This document shows, in pieces, positions 34,224 to 43,364 of a stretch of DNA of 64,000 nucleotides. Under the pieces are notes generated by a model. That model saw nothing but the letters and a program-made list of their open reading frames with translations. It did no database searches and was not told the DNA's origin. The position numbers were made by a program, and so were the translations under genes. The DNA is from Micromonospora ferruginea (GTDB taxonomy: Bacteria > Actinomycetota > Actinomycetes > Mycobacteriales > Micromonosporaceae), in the NCBI RefSeq assembly GCF_013694245.2, contig NZ_CP059322.2, positions 492,001-556,000 of the forward strand, in the 5' to 3' direction. Each line of letters opens with the position of its first letter. The stretch's first letter is position 1.

Positions 34224-34892
34224 TCAGAACTTCGGCGCGTCGGGGGCCTCCAGCAGCCCCAGCCGCAGCGCGGTCATCAGCGCCTGGGCCCGGTTGGCCG
34301 CGCCCAGCTTCTCGTAGAGCTTGGAGATGTGGGTCTTGGCGGTGGACTCGCTGACGAAGAGCTGCTTGGCGATGCCGGCCACGCTCATCCCGTCGGCGAG
34401 CAGCCGCAGCACCTGACCCTCACGGGGGCTGAGCTGCGGGCCGGACGGCGCCAGCCGGCGCTTCATCGCCTCGGCCAGGTCGGCCGCGGTGAACGCGCTG
34501 GGGGAGGAGGCGGCGTGCCGGGCGGCGGCCACCACCTCGTCGGCCGGGGCGGTCTTCGGCACGAACGCGCTCGCGCCCGCCTCCAGCGCGCCGAAGAGCT
34601 GGTCGTCGCCGGCGTACATGGTCAGCACGACGATGCCCATCGAGGCGCTGGACTTGCGCAGCGCGCGGGTGGCCTCGAGGCCGCTGCCGTCGGGCAGTCG
34701 CAGGTCCATGATCACCACGTCGGGCTGGAGCGCACCGGCCTGGCGCACACCCTCCGCGGCGGTGGCGGCCTCGCCCACCACCTCGAACTGGCGGTCCCGC
34801 TCGAAGGCGTGTCGCAGACCCTTGCGGATCAGGTCGTGGTCGTCCACAAGGAGAACCTTGGTCCGGGTGGCCGGTGTCGGGCTGGTGGTCAT
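34224..34892 (-). CDS. NarL/LuxR-type response regulator
   Basis: 222 residues. Receiver motifs LLVDDHDLI, phospho-acceptor Asp63 (VIMDLRLPDGSG) and FVPKTAP; LuxR helix-turn-helix with LSPREGQVLRLLADG and FVSESTAKTHISKLYEKL. ATG at 34892. Seven bases after the stop of the kinase gene, in the same operon, so the two form a two-component pair. Confidence 0.93.
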   Translation of the reverse strand: MTTSPTPATRTKVLLVDDHDLIRKGLRHAFERDRQFEVVGEAATAAEGVRQAGALQPDVVIMDLRLPDGSGLEATRALRKSSASMGIVVLTMYAGDDQLFGALEAGASAFVPKTAPADEVVAAARHAASSPSAFTAADLAEAMKRRLAPSGPQLSPREGQVLRLLADGMSVAGIAKQLFVSESTAKTHISKLYEKLGAANRAQALMTALRLGLLEAPDAPKF

Positions 34893-34899
34893 CCTCGGG

Positions 34900-36594
34900 T
34901 TACTCCCCTTCTGCTGCTGCGGCGCTGCCGCGCACCTTATCGCGCCGGGGCGACGAGCCGAGTACCACCGCCACGGTTGTGCCGCTGGGTTGCCGCGGCC
35001 TGATCTCCAACCGGCCTCGGATACGTTCCGCCCTCTCCGCCATGATCGCAAGACCATAGTGCCCCTCGGGGCGCTGGTCACCGATGCCGTGACCGTCATC
35101 CGACACTTCGATCCGGGCGTACGGGGGATCCACCTCGCACGTGACCCAGAGGTTCGACGCGCCGGCGTGCTTGCGCGCGTTGGTCACCGCCTCCTGGGCG
35201 ATGCGCAGCAACTCGGCCTCGGTGGCGGCCGGCAGCCGGGCGGTGGACTCGTCAAGCGACAGGTTCACCCGCAGCCCGCCGGAGGCGCCGACGGTGCGGG
35301 CGTACTCGGCGATGGCGGCGGCCAGGCCGCCGTGCCGGTCCACCTCGCTGCGCAGCTCGAACAGGCTGAGCCGCAGCTCGGTGATCACCCGGGTGACCTC
35401 CTGGCGCAGCGTACGCAGCGCCTCGGCGGTCTCCTTCGGGTCCTCGTCGACGTACGCCAGCGCGTTGTCGATGCCGTAGCCGACCATGACCAGCTCCTGG
35501 GCCACCCCGTCGTGGATCTCCCGGGCCAGCCGCTGCCGCTCCTCGTTGGTGGCCAGCGAGCGCACCTCGTCGAAGAGCAGCGCCGCCTCCAGCCGCAGCG
35601 CCGCCGGGCCGGTCAGCGCGGTCACCCGGGACACCACCGGCGGCGGGTACGCGGCGCCGGTGTCCGCCTCGATCACCACCAGGCCGACCGTGCGTACGCC
35701 GGCGACCAGCGGCACGATCAGCGCGGACACGTCGCCGGAGTGCCGGGACCGGGCCTGCGAGCGGGCCGAGACGGTCGGCTGCTGGCTGGCCCAGGCGTCG
35801 GCGATGGCCGAGTCGGCGTCGAGCGTGGTCTCCCAGTCGACCCGGTCCGCGCCGATCTGGGCGAGCACCACCAGCCGGCCCCCGCCGCTGGCGGAGAGCA
35901 CCGCGCCCCGGTCGGTCTTCGCGACCACCCGCAGCTCCTCCAGCAGGTGCTCGGAGATGCCGCCCGGGTCCAGGGTGGCGCCGGGAAGCTGGCGGGCGAC
36001 CGTCCGGAGCTGGGTCAGCAGCCGGGTGGCCTCGGCGTACGGCTGGGGTTTGCCCTCGCCGCGGACCCGCATCACCCGCTGGAGCGTGCCGGCGGTGTAG
36101 AGGCCGAGGCCGGCCAGGATCAGCCACTGGGCGCAGACCGCCAGGTAGCCGACCTGGCCGAGCTGCGGCTCGCCGCCGACCTCGGTGAACGCGGCGCTGG
36201 CCACCAGCGTCGCCGCCGCCACCGCGAGCAGCGCGGCGCCCTCGCGGAACCGGCGGCGCAGCGCGGTCACGGTGACCGGCACGGCGAGGTACGGCAGCAC
36301 CGCGGAGGCGCCCAGCCCGTCGGTGACGCCGGTGAGCTGGGTGTCGGCGGCGACCTGACTGGCCGCCAGCCCGAGCACCACCACCTCGGCGAACCGGCTG
36401 ATCGGGGCGAGCAGCCGGTGCTGCGGGGCGAGCACGGCGGGCAGCCCGGCGAGGCCGAGCAGCAGGATCCACCAGAGCTGGGCGGGATCGCGGGTGGCGA
36501 ACAGGGTCAGGGCGGCGACCAGCGCGAGGACGACCGCGCGGGCGCCGACCGCGAGGAGCTGCGTCGGCGGCGGTCCGGATGTGGAGGCGGGCAC
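34900..36594 (-). CDS. GAF-containing NarL-type sensor histidine kinase
   Basis: 564 residues. N-terminal membrane region (about six helices in residues 13-170), then a GAF-like domain (about 205-340), HisKA_3 H-box ERQRLAREIHDGVAQELV with His361, and HATPase motifs EAVTNARKHAGAS and DDGHGIG. GTG start at 36594 is inferred from the length of the frame; no strong ribosome site is visible. Ends seven bases before its regulator. Confidence 0.88.
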   Translation of the reverse strand: MPASTSGPPPTQLLAVGARAVVLALVAALTLFATRDPAQLWWILLLGLAGLPAVLAPQHRLLAPISRFAEVVVLGLAASQVAADTQLTGVTDGLGASAVLPYLAVPVTVTALRRRFREGAALLAVAAATLVASAAFTEVGGEPQLGQVGYLAVCAQWLILAGLGLYTAGTLQRVMRVRGEGKPQPYAEATRLLTQLRTVARQLPGATLDPGGISEHLLEELRVVAKTDRGAVLSASGGGRLVVLAQIGADRVDWETTLDADSAIADAWASQQPTVSARSQARSRHSGDVSALIVPLVAGVRTVGLVVIEADTGAAYPPPVVSRVTALTGPAALRLEAALLFDEVRSLATNEERQRLAREIHDGVAQELVMVGYGIDNALAYVDEDPKETAEALRTLRQEVTRVITELRLSLFELRSEVDRHGGLAAAIAEYARTVGASGGLRVNLSLDESTARLPAATEAELLRIAQEAVTNARKHAGASNLWVTCEVDPPYARIEVSDDGHGIGDQRPEGHYGLAIMAERAERIRGRLEIRPRQPSGTTVAVVLGSSPRRDKVRGSAAAAEGE

Positions 36595-36608
36595 CTGACG
36601 GATGGTAG

Positions 36609-38417
36609 TCAGCGCCGGTAGATCTCCGCGATCTCCGTGGCGTACGACTTGTGCACGACCTGTCGCTTGACCTTCAGCGACGGGGTCAGCTCGCCGGTCG
36701 CCTCGGTGAAGTCCTGCGGCAGGATCCGGAACACCTTGATCGCCTCGGCCTTGGACACGGACTGGTTGGCCTGGTCGACCGCGGCCTGCACCTCGGCCCG
36801 CAGCGCCTCGTCGTCGCGCAGCTCGGCCACGCTCGTGGTCTCCGGGCGGCCCTGCCCGGCCAGCCACTTCGGGAGCGCCTCCTCGTCCAGGGTGACCAGC
36901 GCCGCGATGAACGGCTGCCGGTCACCGACGACGACGCACTGGCTGACCAGCGGGTGCGCCCGGACCTGGTCCTCCAGCACCGCCGGGGCGACGTTCTTGC
37001 CGCCGGCGGTCACGATGATCTCCTTCTTCCGGCCGGTGATGCTGAGGTAGCCGTCCTCGTCGAGCTGGCCCAGGTCGCCGGTGCGGAACCAGCCGTCGCT
37101 GGTGAGCGCCTCGGCGGTGGCCGCCTCGTTGTGCCAGTAGCCCTGGAAGACGATCTGCCCGGAGATCAGGATCTCGCCGTCGTCGTCGATCCGGACGGTC
37201 ACGCCGGGCAGCGGGCGGCCGACCGTGCCGATCCGGGTGCCGGTGGGCAGGTTGGCGGCGGCGGCCGGCGCGGTCTCGGTGAGGCCGTACCCCTCGCAGA
37301 TGGTCACCCCGACACCGCGGAAGAAGTGCCCGAGCCGGGCGCCGAGCGGCGCGCCGCCGGAGATGGCGTCGCGGCACCGGCCGCCCATCGCCGCGCGCAG
37401 CTTGCCGTAGACCAGCTTGTCGAAGAGGGCGTGCTGGGCGCGCAGCGCCAGGCCCGGGCCGCCCGGGGTCTCCTGGGCCTCGCTCCAGGCGATGGCGACC
37501 TTCTCCGCCCGGTCGAAGATCTTGCCCTTGCCGTCGGCCTCGGCCTTCTGCCGGGCGCCGTTGTAGACCTTCTCGAAGACCCGGGGTACGGAGAGCACGA
37601 ACGTCGGCTTGACGTCCTGCAGCTCGCCGACCAGGTTGCTGGTGTCCGCGCAGTGCGCCATGGTGGCCCGGGCCTGCACCACGCCGACCTGGATGAGCCG
37701 GGCGAACGCGTGCGCCAGCGGGAGGAAGAGCAGGGTGGAGGCGCCCTCGCGGAACAGGTTCGGCAGCACCGGCACCGCGTTGGCGATGTCGGCGTAGATG
37801 TTGCGGTGGGTCAGCACGCAGCCCTTGGGCCGGCCGGTGGTGCCGCTGGTGTAGATGATCGTGGCGACGTCGTCGGCCTTGAGCGTGGAGCGGCGGACCT
37901 CGACCTCGGCCGGGTCCACCGACGCGCCGGCGGCGACCAGGTCGGCCACCGCGTCCAGTTCGATCTGCCACACCTCGCGCAGCTCGGGCAGCCGGTCCCG
38001 GACGCCGGCGACCAGGGTCGCGTGGGCGGTGCTCTCCACCACCACGGCCACCGCGCCGGAGTCGCCCAGGATCCAGGCGGCCTGCTCGGCGCTGGAGGTC
38101 TCGTAGATCGGCACGGTGACCGCGCCGGCCGCCCAGATCGCGTAGTCGAAGAGGGTCCACTCGTAGCGGGTGCGGCTCATCAGGGCCACCCGGTCACCGG
38201 GGGAGACCCCGGCCGCGACCAGGCCCCGGGCCACCGCGACCACCTCGTCGCGGAACTGCCGGCAGGTCACCTCGACCCGGGACGTCGCCCCGGCGGCGCC
38301 GGTGGCCCGGACGAACTGCACCGTGTCCGGGGCGACCTCGGCGTTTTCCCAGACCGGGTCGGTCAGGTTGGCCGCGTCGCCGACGGTGACGATCGGCGGA
38401 ACGGAGAACTCGCGCAC
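36609..38417 (-). CDS. Long-chain acyl-CoA synthetase (AMP-forming)
   Basis: 602 residues. AMP-binding motifs: IIYTSGTTGRPKGCVLTH (P-loop-like A3), EGYGLTETAP (A5), DGWFRTGDLG (A7) and ITGRKKEIIVTAGGKN with the C-terminal catalytic Lys in SLKVKRQ. Activates fatty acids to acyl-CoA via an acyl-adenylate. GTG at 38417 has GGGAG upstream. Divergent from the SRPBCC gene, a neighbourhood also seen in Streptomyces. Confidence 0.92.
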   Translation of the reverse strand: MREFSVPPIVTVGDAANLTDPVWENAEVAPDTVQFVRATGAAGATSRVEVTCRQFRDEVVAVARGLVAAGVSPGDRVALMSRTRYEWTLFDYAIWAAGAVTVPIYETSSAEQAAWILGDSGAVAVVVESTAHATLVAGVRDRLPELREVWQIELDAVADLVAAGASVDPAEVEVRRSTLKADDVATIIYTSGTTGRPKGCVLTHRNIYADIANAVPVLPNLFREGASTLLFLPLAHAFARLIQVGVVQARATMAHCADTSNLVGELQDVKPTFVLSVPRVFEKVYNGARQKAEADGKGKIFDRAEKVAIAWSEAQETPGGPGLALRAQHALFDKLVYGKLRAAMGGRCRDAISGGAPLGARLGHFFRGVGVTICEGYGLTETAPAAAANLPTGTRIGTVGRPLPGVTVRIDDDGEILISGQIVFQGYWHNEAATAEALTSDGWFRTGDLGQLDEDGYLSITGRKKEIIVTAGGKNVAPAVLEDQVRAHPLVSQCVVVGDRQPFIAALVTLDEEALPKWLAGQGRPETTSVAELRDDEALRAEVQAAVDQANQSVSKAEAIKVFRILPQDFTEATGELTPSLKVKRQVVHKSYATEIAEIYRR

Positions 38418-38514
38418 CTGAACTCCCTCGTGCTCGCACCGGCGGGGGCCGGCCTGGTCGGCTGAGTCGAAACCTACCCGCCCGCCTGGCCGGGCGGCCG
38501 GGTAGCCTCCCCCC

Positions 38515-38970
38515 ATGGCGGACTCCTCCACCCAGTCGATCATCATCGGCGCGTCACCGGACCGGGTGGCGGCGGTCATCTGCGACTTCCCCCGCTACCC
38601 GGAGTGGACCGAGGCGGTGCGCGCGGCCGAGGTGGTCGAGGAATACGAGGACGGCTACGCCAGCCAGGTCCGGTTCACGCTCGACGCGGGCGTGATGGCC
38701 GACGACTACGTGCTGGCCTACGAGTACGCCGAGGACATCTCCCGGATCGAGTGGCACCTGGTCGCGCCGTCGCGGATGCAGCGGTCCCAGCGCGGGTCGT
38801 ACGACCTGGTCGGCAACCCGGACGGGACGACCATGGTGACCTACACGCTCGAGGTGGAGCTGTCGGTGGCGATGCTCGGCATGTTCCGCCGCAAGGCCGA
38901 GAAAATGATCATGGATGCGGCGTTGAAGCAGCTCAAGCGCCGGGTAGAAACACCCGGTGCGGCAGACTGA
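38515..38970 (+). CDS. SRPBCC (polyketide cyclase/dehydrase-like) protein
   Basis: 151 residues. START/Bet v1-like fold: N-terminus STQSIIIGASPDRVAAVICDFPRYPEWTEAV pattern (split over conserved strands) is typical of coenzyme-Q-binding or cyclase-type members, which bind hydrophobic ligands. ATG at 38515. Lies with the acyl-CoA synthetase and the glucokinase in a conserved actinobacterial cluster. Ligand unknown. Confidence 0.85.
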   Translation: MADSSTQSIIIGASPDRVAAVICDFPRYPEWTEAVRAAEVVEEYEDGYASQVRFTLDAGVMADDYVLAYEYAEDISRIEWHLVAPSRMQRSQRGSYDLVGNPDGTTMVTYTLEVELSVAMLGMFRRKAEKMIMDAALKQLKRRVETPGAAD

Positions 38971-39012
38971 TCCCGATCGCCGTCCCGGTCGTCACGCTTG
39001 AGGAGCCGAACC

Positions 39013-39660
39013 ATGGGCACCACCGATCCGGGTTCGGCCCGGGAAGAGGCCGAGCGCCTCGTCGTCTCGTTGCTGGCCACCGCGCGGCTCGCCGCCGCCT
39101 CGGCCGGATCGGGCCGGGGCCCGCTCGGTGGGATGCTCTCGGGTGTCCTCGGTCACAGCCCCGGCGACGCCGGTACCGGTTTCGCCACCGGGTCGCCGGA
39201 ATGCTGCGTCTGTCCGCTCTGCCGGGGGATCGCCGCGTTGCGCGACCCGAGTCCGGAATTCGCCGAGCGGCTCGCCACCGGCGCCGGTGACCTCGCGGCC
39301 GGCGTGGCCAGCATGTTGCGGGCGTTCGCGCCCCCGGCCCCGGGCGAGCCGGCCGAGCCGACCGGCCCGTCGGCGTCGCCCGGCCCGGGTGGTGCCGCGC
39401 CCGCCGGGTCCGCCGACCACGTGTGGCGCGAGGCGACCCGTACCGGGCATGATTCTCAGCCGGCACCCGAGCAGGACGTCTGGTCCGCCGCCACCCGGGG
39501 GGCGGACGAATCCGATCCGGGTGCCTCGTCGCAGCCGCCCGCCGAAGCCGCCGGGCCGGACGAGCCGGCGGCGAGCCGGCCGCCGGCCGGTCCTCGGGTG
39601 GTGCCCGCCTCGCGGGCGCCCGGCGAGGCGGGCGCGGACGCACCAGGCGACGGGGCCTGA
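39013..39660 (+). CDS. Conserved actinobacterial protein with CCVCPLC motif
   Basis: 215 residues, function unknown. An N-terminal helical region (REEAERLVVSLLATARLAA), a Cys-rich motif CCVCPLCRGI, then a helix (AGVASMLRAFAPP) and a long disordered Pro/Gly/Ala-rich tail. Resembles the DUF5304-like protein located upstream of glucokinase in Streptomyces; that name is inferred from gene order. ATG at 39013 with AGGAG seven bases upstream. Confidence 0.75.
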   Translation: MGTTDPGSAREEAERLVVSLLATARLAAASAGSGRGPLGGMLSGVLGHSPGDAGTGFATGSPECCVCPLCRGIAALRDPSPEFAERLATGAGDLAAGVASMLRAFAPPAPGEPAEPTGPSASPGPGGAAPAGSADHVWREATRTGHDSQPAPEQDVWSAATRGADESDPGASSQPPAEAAGPDEPAASRPPAGPRVVPASRAPGEAGADAPGDGA

Positions 39661-39733
39661 CCACCGGACATCCCGGGAGCGCACGGCCTTCTCGGCCGGT
39701 CCCGGGGCAGCACAGCAGAGGGGAGTGGCAGCG

Positions 39734-40681
39734 GTGACGCTGACCATCGGAGTCGACGTCGGTGGCACGAAGGTGGCCGGCGGTGTCGTGGACGACACCG
39801 GCGCGGTACTCGTGCAGACGCGACGGGACACCCCCGCCGACGACGTGGCCAAGACCCGCGACGTCATCATCGAGGTGGTCACCGAGCTGGCCGCCGGCCG
39901 TACCGTCGAGGCGGTCGGCATCGGCGCGGCCGGCTGGATCGACGCCTCCCGCTCGACCGTGCTGTTCGCCCCCAACCTGGCCTGGCGGGACGAACCGCTG
40001 CGCGAGTACGTCGGCAACGCGACCGGCCTGCCGGTGATCGTGGAGAACGACGGGAACGTGGCCGCCTGGGCGGAGTTCCGCTACGGCGCGGCCCGTGAGG
40101 CCGACGACTCGATGGTCATGTTCACCATCGGCACCGGCGTGGGCGGCGGCATCGTGCTCGGCGGCGAACTCGTGCGCGGCGCCCACGGCATCGCGGCCGA
40201 GCTGGGGCACATGCTCACCGTGCCGGACGGCCACCAGTGCGGCTGCGGCCGGCTCGGCTGCATCGAGCAGTACGCCAGCGGCAGCGCGCTGGTCCGCTTC
40301 GCCCGGGCCGCGGCCCGGCAGGAGCCGCACCGCGCGACCGCGTTGCTGGAGCTGGCCGACGGCGAGGCCGAGGCGATCACCGGCCCGATGGTGACCGCCG
40401 CGGCCAAGGGCGGCGACCCGGTCTCCACCGAGGCGTTCGCCCAGGTCGGCCGCTGGCTCGGCACCAGCCTCGCCGACATGGCGCAGATCCTCGACCCGCA
40501 GGTGCTGGTGGTCGGCGGCGGCGTGATCGACGCCGGCGACCTGCTGCTCGGCCCGACCCGGCGGTCGTTCGCCGACGCGCTCGCCCAGCGCAGCCGCCTG
40601 CCGGTGGCCGAGGTGCGCCCGGCCGAGCTGGGCAACACCGCCGGCGTGATCGGCGCCGCCGACCTGGCCCGGCGGATCTGA
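39734..40681 (+). CDS. glkA: ROK-family glucokinase
   Basis: 315 residues. Phosphorylates glucose with ATP, the first step of glucose use and, in Streptomyces, part of carbon catabolite repression. N-terminus GVDVGGTKVAGGV (phosphate-1), catalytic Asp in ENDGNVAAWAE, GTGVGGG, and the zinc-binding ROK motif CGCGRLGCIEQYASG. GTG at 39734 has GAGGGGAG eight bases upstream; GTG at 39725 is also in frame. Confidence 0.94.
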   Translation: MTLTIGVDVGGTKVAGGVVDDTGAVLVQTRRDTPADDVAKTRDVIIEVVTELAAGRTVEAVGIGAAGWIDASRSTVLFAPNLAWRDEPLREYVGNATGLPVIVENDGNVAAWAEFRYGAAREADDSMVMFTIGTGVGGGIVLGGELVRGAHGIAAELGHMLTVPDGHQCGCGRLGCIEQYASGSALVRFARAAARQEPHRATALLELADGEAEAITGPMVTAAAKGGDPVSTEAFAQVGRWLGTSLADMAQILDPQVLVVGGGVIDAGDLLLGPTRRSFADALAQRSRLPVAEVRPAELGNTAGVIGAADLARRI

Positions 40682-40682
40682 C

Positions 40683-41384
40683 GTGGTGGGCCCGGGTGTG
40701 CCGCTGCGGGTGCTGTCCTACAACGTCCACTCGCAGCGCGACGACACGGCCGCGCTGGCCGAGGTGGTGCGGGAGGCCGCGCCGGACGTGGTGATCGTCC
40801 AGGAGGGGCCGCGCCGGTTCCGGTGGCGGCAGAAGTGCGCCACGCTGGCCGACTCGTTCGGGCTGGTGGTCGCCGCCGGCGGCCTGCCCTCGCTGGGCAA
40901 CCTGCTGCTGACCAGCCTGCGGGTGCGGGTCACCGAGACCCGGTGCGCGCGCTACCCGCTGACCCCGGGTCGGCACCTGCGCGGCGCCGCGTACGCGCGG
41001 TGCCGGGTGGGCGGCGTGGACTTCCTGCTGGCCGGCTCGCACCTGTCCACCGACCCGGCGGAGCGGCCCGCCCAGGCGGCGGCGTTCAAGCGGGACCTGG
41101 CCGCGTCCCCGCTGCCGGTGGTGGCCGGCGCGGACCTCAACGAGGGGCCGGACGGGCCGGCCTGGCGGACCGTGGCCGACGGGTTGACCGACACCGCGGT
41201 CGCCGCCGACCGGGCCGACCGCCACACGTTCTCCTGCGCCGACCCGCGGCGGCGCATCGACGCGCTCTTCGTCGACCCGCGGATCACCGTGGTCGACTAC
41301 GACGTGGTCGACACGCCGCGGACCCGCCGCGCCAGCGACCACTTCCCGGTCCTGGTCGACCTGCTGCTGCCGACCGCCGGCTGA
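40683..41384 (+). CDS. Endonuclease/exonuclease/phosphatase (EEP) family protein
   Basis: 233 residues. EEP motifs: LRVLSYNVHS near the N-terminus, VVIVQEGP, GADLNEGPDG and the C-terminal SDHFPVLVDL with the catalytic Asp-His. Cleaves phosphodiesters or phosphomonoesters; substrate not predictable. GTG at 40683 or 40686, one base after the glucokinase stop, so probably in the same operon. Confidence 0.88.
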   Translation: MVGPGVPLRVLSYNVHSQRDDTAALAEVVREAAPDVVIVQEGPRRFRWRQKCATLADSFGLVVAAGGLPSLGNLLLTSLRVRVTETRCARYPLTPGRHLRGAAYARCRVGGVDFLLAGSHLSTDPAERPAQAAAFKRDLAASPLPVVAGADLNEGPDGPAWRTVADGLTDTAVAADRADRHTFSCADPRRRIDALFVDPRITVVDYDVVDTPRTRRASDHFPVLVDLLLPTAG

Positions 41385-41516
41385 CCGCACCCGCCACGGC
41401 CCGCAGGGGCCGGGCGGGCGGCGGTGCCGGCCGCCGGCGACGGCGCGACGCGGGCGGTGCCTTGCGGGCGTGCGACGCGAGGGCGCGACACGGGCGGGGC
41501 CCTGCGGACGTGCGGC

Positions 41517-41558
41517 GCGGGCGGTGCGATGCGGGTGGTGCGTCGCGGGTGGTGCGCG
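41517..41558. repeat. 14-bp tandem repeat, three copies
   Basis: Units GCGGGCGGTGCGAT, GCGGGTGGTGCGTC and GCGGGTGGTGCGCG run head to tail; looser GCGGGCGGTGC copies occur upstream at about 41449. Confidence 0.8.
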
Positions 41559-41633
41559 TGCGAAGTCGGAGGCAACGCCGAGGGCCGCGACGGAGCGTGA
41601 CGTATCGGCGGGCGGGAGGCGTCGCCCGCCGGA

Positions 41634-41761
41634 GCCTTTGCTCTGCAGCCATATCCGCAGCAGTCACCCTCCGTGATCGTGGCGGCGACCCGCACTCCGT
41701 CGGGCCGCGCGGGCTGGCCCAGCTCAGGGCGGTGCTGCGTCCGTGGTTGCAGAGCAAAGGC
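41634..41761. repeat. Long inverted repeat, CTTTGCTCTGCA type
   Basis: GCCTTTGCTCTGCAGCC (41634-41650) faces GGTTGCAGAGCAAAGGC (41745-41761), 17 bp with one mismatch, and a weaker second block (CGCAGCA / TGCTGCG) extends the pairing inward. Total about 128 bp. Confidence 0.75.
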
Positions 41762-41957
41762 GCGGAGGGGAAACGACCGGCCCGCTGCCTCACCCTCACG
41801 CTGGGTGAGACCTGCGTGGTGACCGTGCGTCAGACCGATTGCCGGGCCGGGCCGTACCGGTACCCGCGCGGTGCCCGGGGCGGCTGGACAACGGCGGGCA
41901 TTCTCGGCAGGATTTCGCACCGACCGGCGTGCGTGCCGCACAAAAGGAGATGTTCCG

Positions 41958-43364
41958 GTGCCCTCCTCCACCGACCTCGACCGCCCCGATCCGGACCCCA
42001 CGGCCGTCCCCCGCCGGGACGACCGGCCGGTCTCCGACCGGGGCGACACGGTCTGCGTCATCGGCGCCGGCGCCAGCGGGCTGGCCGCCGTGAAGAACCT
42101 CCGCGAGGCCGGCTTCGGCGTGGACTGCTACGAGCGGGAGACCGGCGTCGGCGGGGCGTGGAACTGGCGGCACGACCGCAGCCCGGTGTACGCCAGCACC
42201 CACCTCATCTCGTCCCGCCCGTTCACCCAGTTCCCGGACTTCCCGATGCCGGACGACTGGCCGGACTACCCGCACCACGGCCAGTTGCTGTCCTACTTCG
42301 AGCGTTACGCCGACCACTTCGACCTGCGCCAGCACGTCTGGTTCGGCACCGAGGTGGTCCGGGTCGAGCCGGTCGAGGGAGACCGGTGGGACGTGACCAC
42401 CCGCAGCACCGGCGGCTACGGCCCGGAGCGCACCTCCCGGTACGCCGCCGTCGTGCTGGCCAACGGCCACAACTGGTCGCCCAAGCTGCCCCGGTACGAA
42501 GGGCTGGAGCAGTTCCGGGGTGAGGTCATGCACGCCTCGTCCTACAAGGACCCGGCACAGTTGCGGGGCAAGCGGGTGCTGGTGGTCGGCGCCGGCAACA
42601 CCGGCTGCGACATCGCGGTGGAGGCGGCCCAGCAGGCGTCGCACTGCTGGCACTCCACCCGGCGCGGCTACTGGTACGCCCCGAAGTACGTGCTCGGCCG
42701 CCCGGCCGACCAGGTCAACGACACGTTGCTGGCGCTGCGGGTGCCGCTGCGGGTGCGGCAGTGGCTCTACCACTGGACGCTGCGGCTGACCGTCGGCGAC
42801 CTGACCCGGTTCGGCCTGCCCAAGCCCGACCACCGGGTCTACGAGACGCACCCGATCGCCAACAGCCAGCTCGTCTACTACGTCGGCCACGGCGAGATCA
42901 CCCCGGTGCCGGACGTGGCCCGGTTCCACGACCGCTCGGTCGAGCTGACCGACGGCCGCCGGATCGACCCGGAGCTGGTCGTCTTCGCCACCGGATACCT
43001 GCCGCGCTTCGAGTTCATGCAGGGCCGGGTGCTCGGCGACGAGGACGGCTCCGGCAAGCCCCGGCTGTGGCTGAACGCGTTCAGCGCCGGGCACCCCACG
43101 CTGGCCGTGGTGGGCCTGGTGCAGCCGGACTCCGGCATCTTCACCATCTCGCACTGGCAGAGCGTGCTCTTCGCCCGACTGCTCACCCTGCGCGGCACCC
43201 GGCCGGAGCGGGTCGCCGCGTTCGACCGCCGGGTCCGCGCCGGCCTCGGCGAGCGGTACTCGGCGAAGGTCAAGGACAGCACCCGGCACTGGTTCGAGGT
43301 CGGCCACGCCGACTACCTGCGCGCGCTGCAGAAGGCGATGCACGAGCTGGAGGGATCCAAATGA
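41958..43364 (+). CDS. Flavin-containing monooxygenase (FMO type)
   Basis: 468 residues. FAD motif GAGASGLAAVKN (GxGxxG), NADPH motif VVGAGNTGCD, and the FMO signature FRGEVMHASSYKD (FxGxxxHxxxY/F), which separates it from Baeyer-Villiger enzymes that have Trp at the end. Oxygenates a soft nucleophile; substrate unknown. GTG at 41958 with AAGGAGAT six bases upstream. The stop overlaps the next start (ATGA). Confidence 0.9.
   Translation: MPSSTDLDRPDPDPTAVPRRDDRPVSDRGDTVCVIGAGASGLAAVKNLREAGFGVDCYERETGVGGAWNWRHDRSPVYASTHLISSRPFTQFPDFPMPDDWPDYPHHGQLLSYFERYADHFDLRQHVWFGTEVVRVEPVEGDRWDVTTRSTGGYGPERTSRYAAVVLANGHNWSPKLPRYEGLEQFRGEVMHASSYKDPAQLRGKRVLVVGAGNTGCDIAVEAAQQASHCWHSTRRGYWYAPKYVLGRPADQVNDTLLALRVPLRVRQWLYHWTLRLTVGDLTRFGLPKPDHRVYETHPIANSQLVYYVGHGEITPVPDVARFHDRSVELTDGRRIDPELVVFATGYLPRFEFMQGRVLGDEDGSGKPRLWLNAFSAGHPTLAVVGLVQPDSGIFTISHWQSVLFARLLTLRGTRPERVAAFDRRVRAGLGERYSAKVKDSTRHWFEVGHADYLRALQKAMHELEGSK

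Larger units (their letters stand above)
41385..41957. other. Repeat-rich intergenic region, no supported gene
   Basis: About 570 bases. The first half is low-complexity G-rich sequence with a 14-bp tandem repeat; the second half holds a long inverted repeat. Then a leader with the ribosome site AAGGAGAT for the monooxygenase. The long open frames here are in repetitive sequence and lack start signals. Confidence 0.7.

Noticed and set aside
41958..43364. Baeyer-Villiger monooxygenase
   Set aside because: The signature ends HASSY, matching FMO type, rather than the HxxxW of Baeyer-Villiger enzymes.
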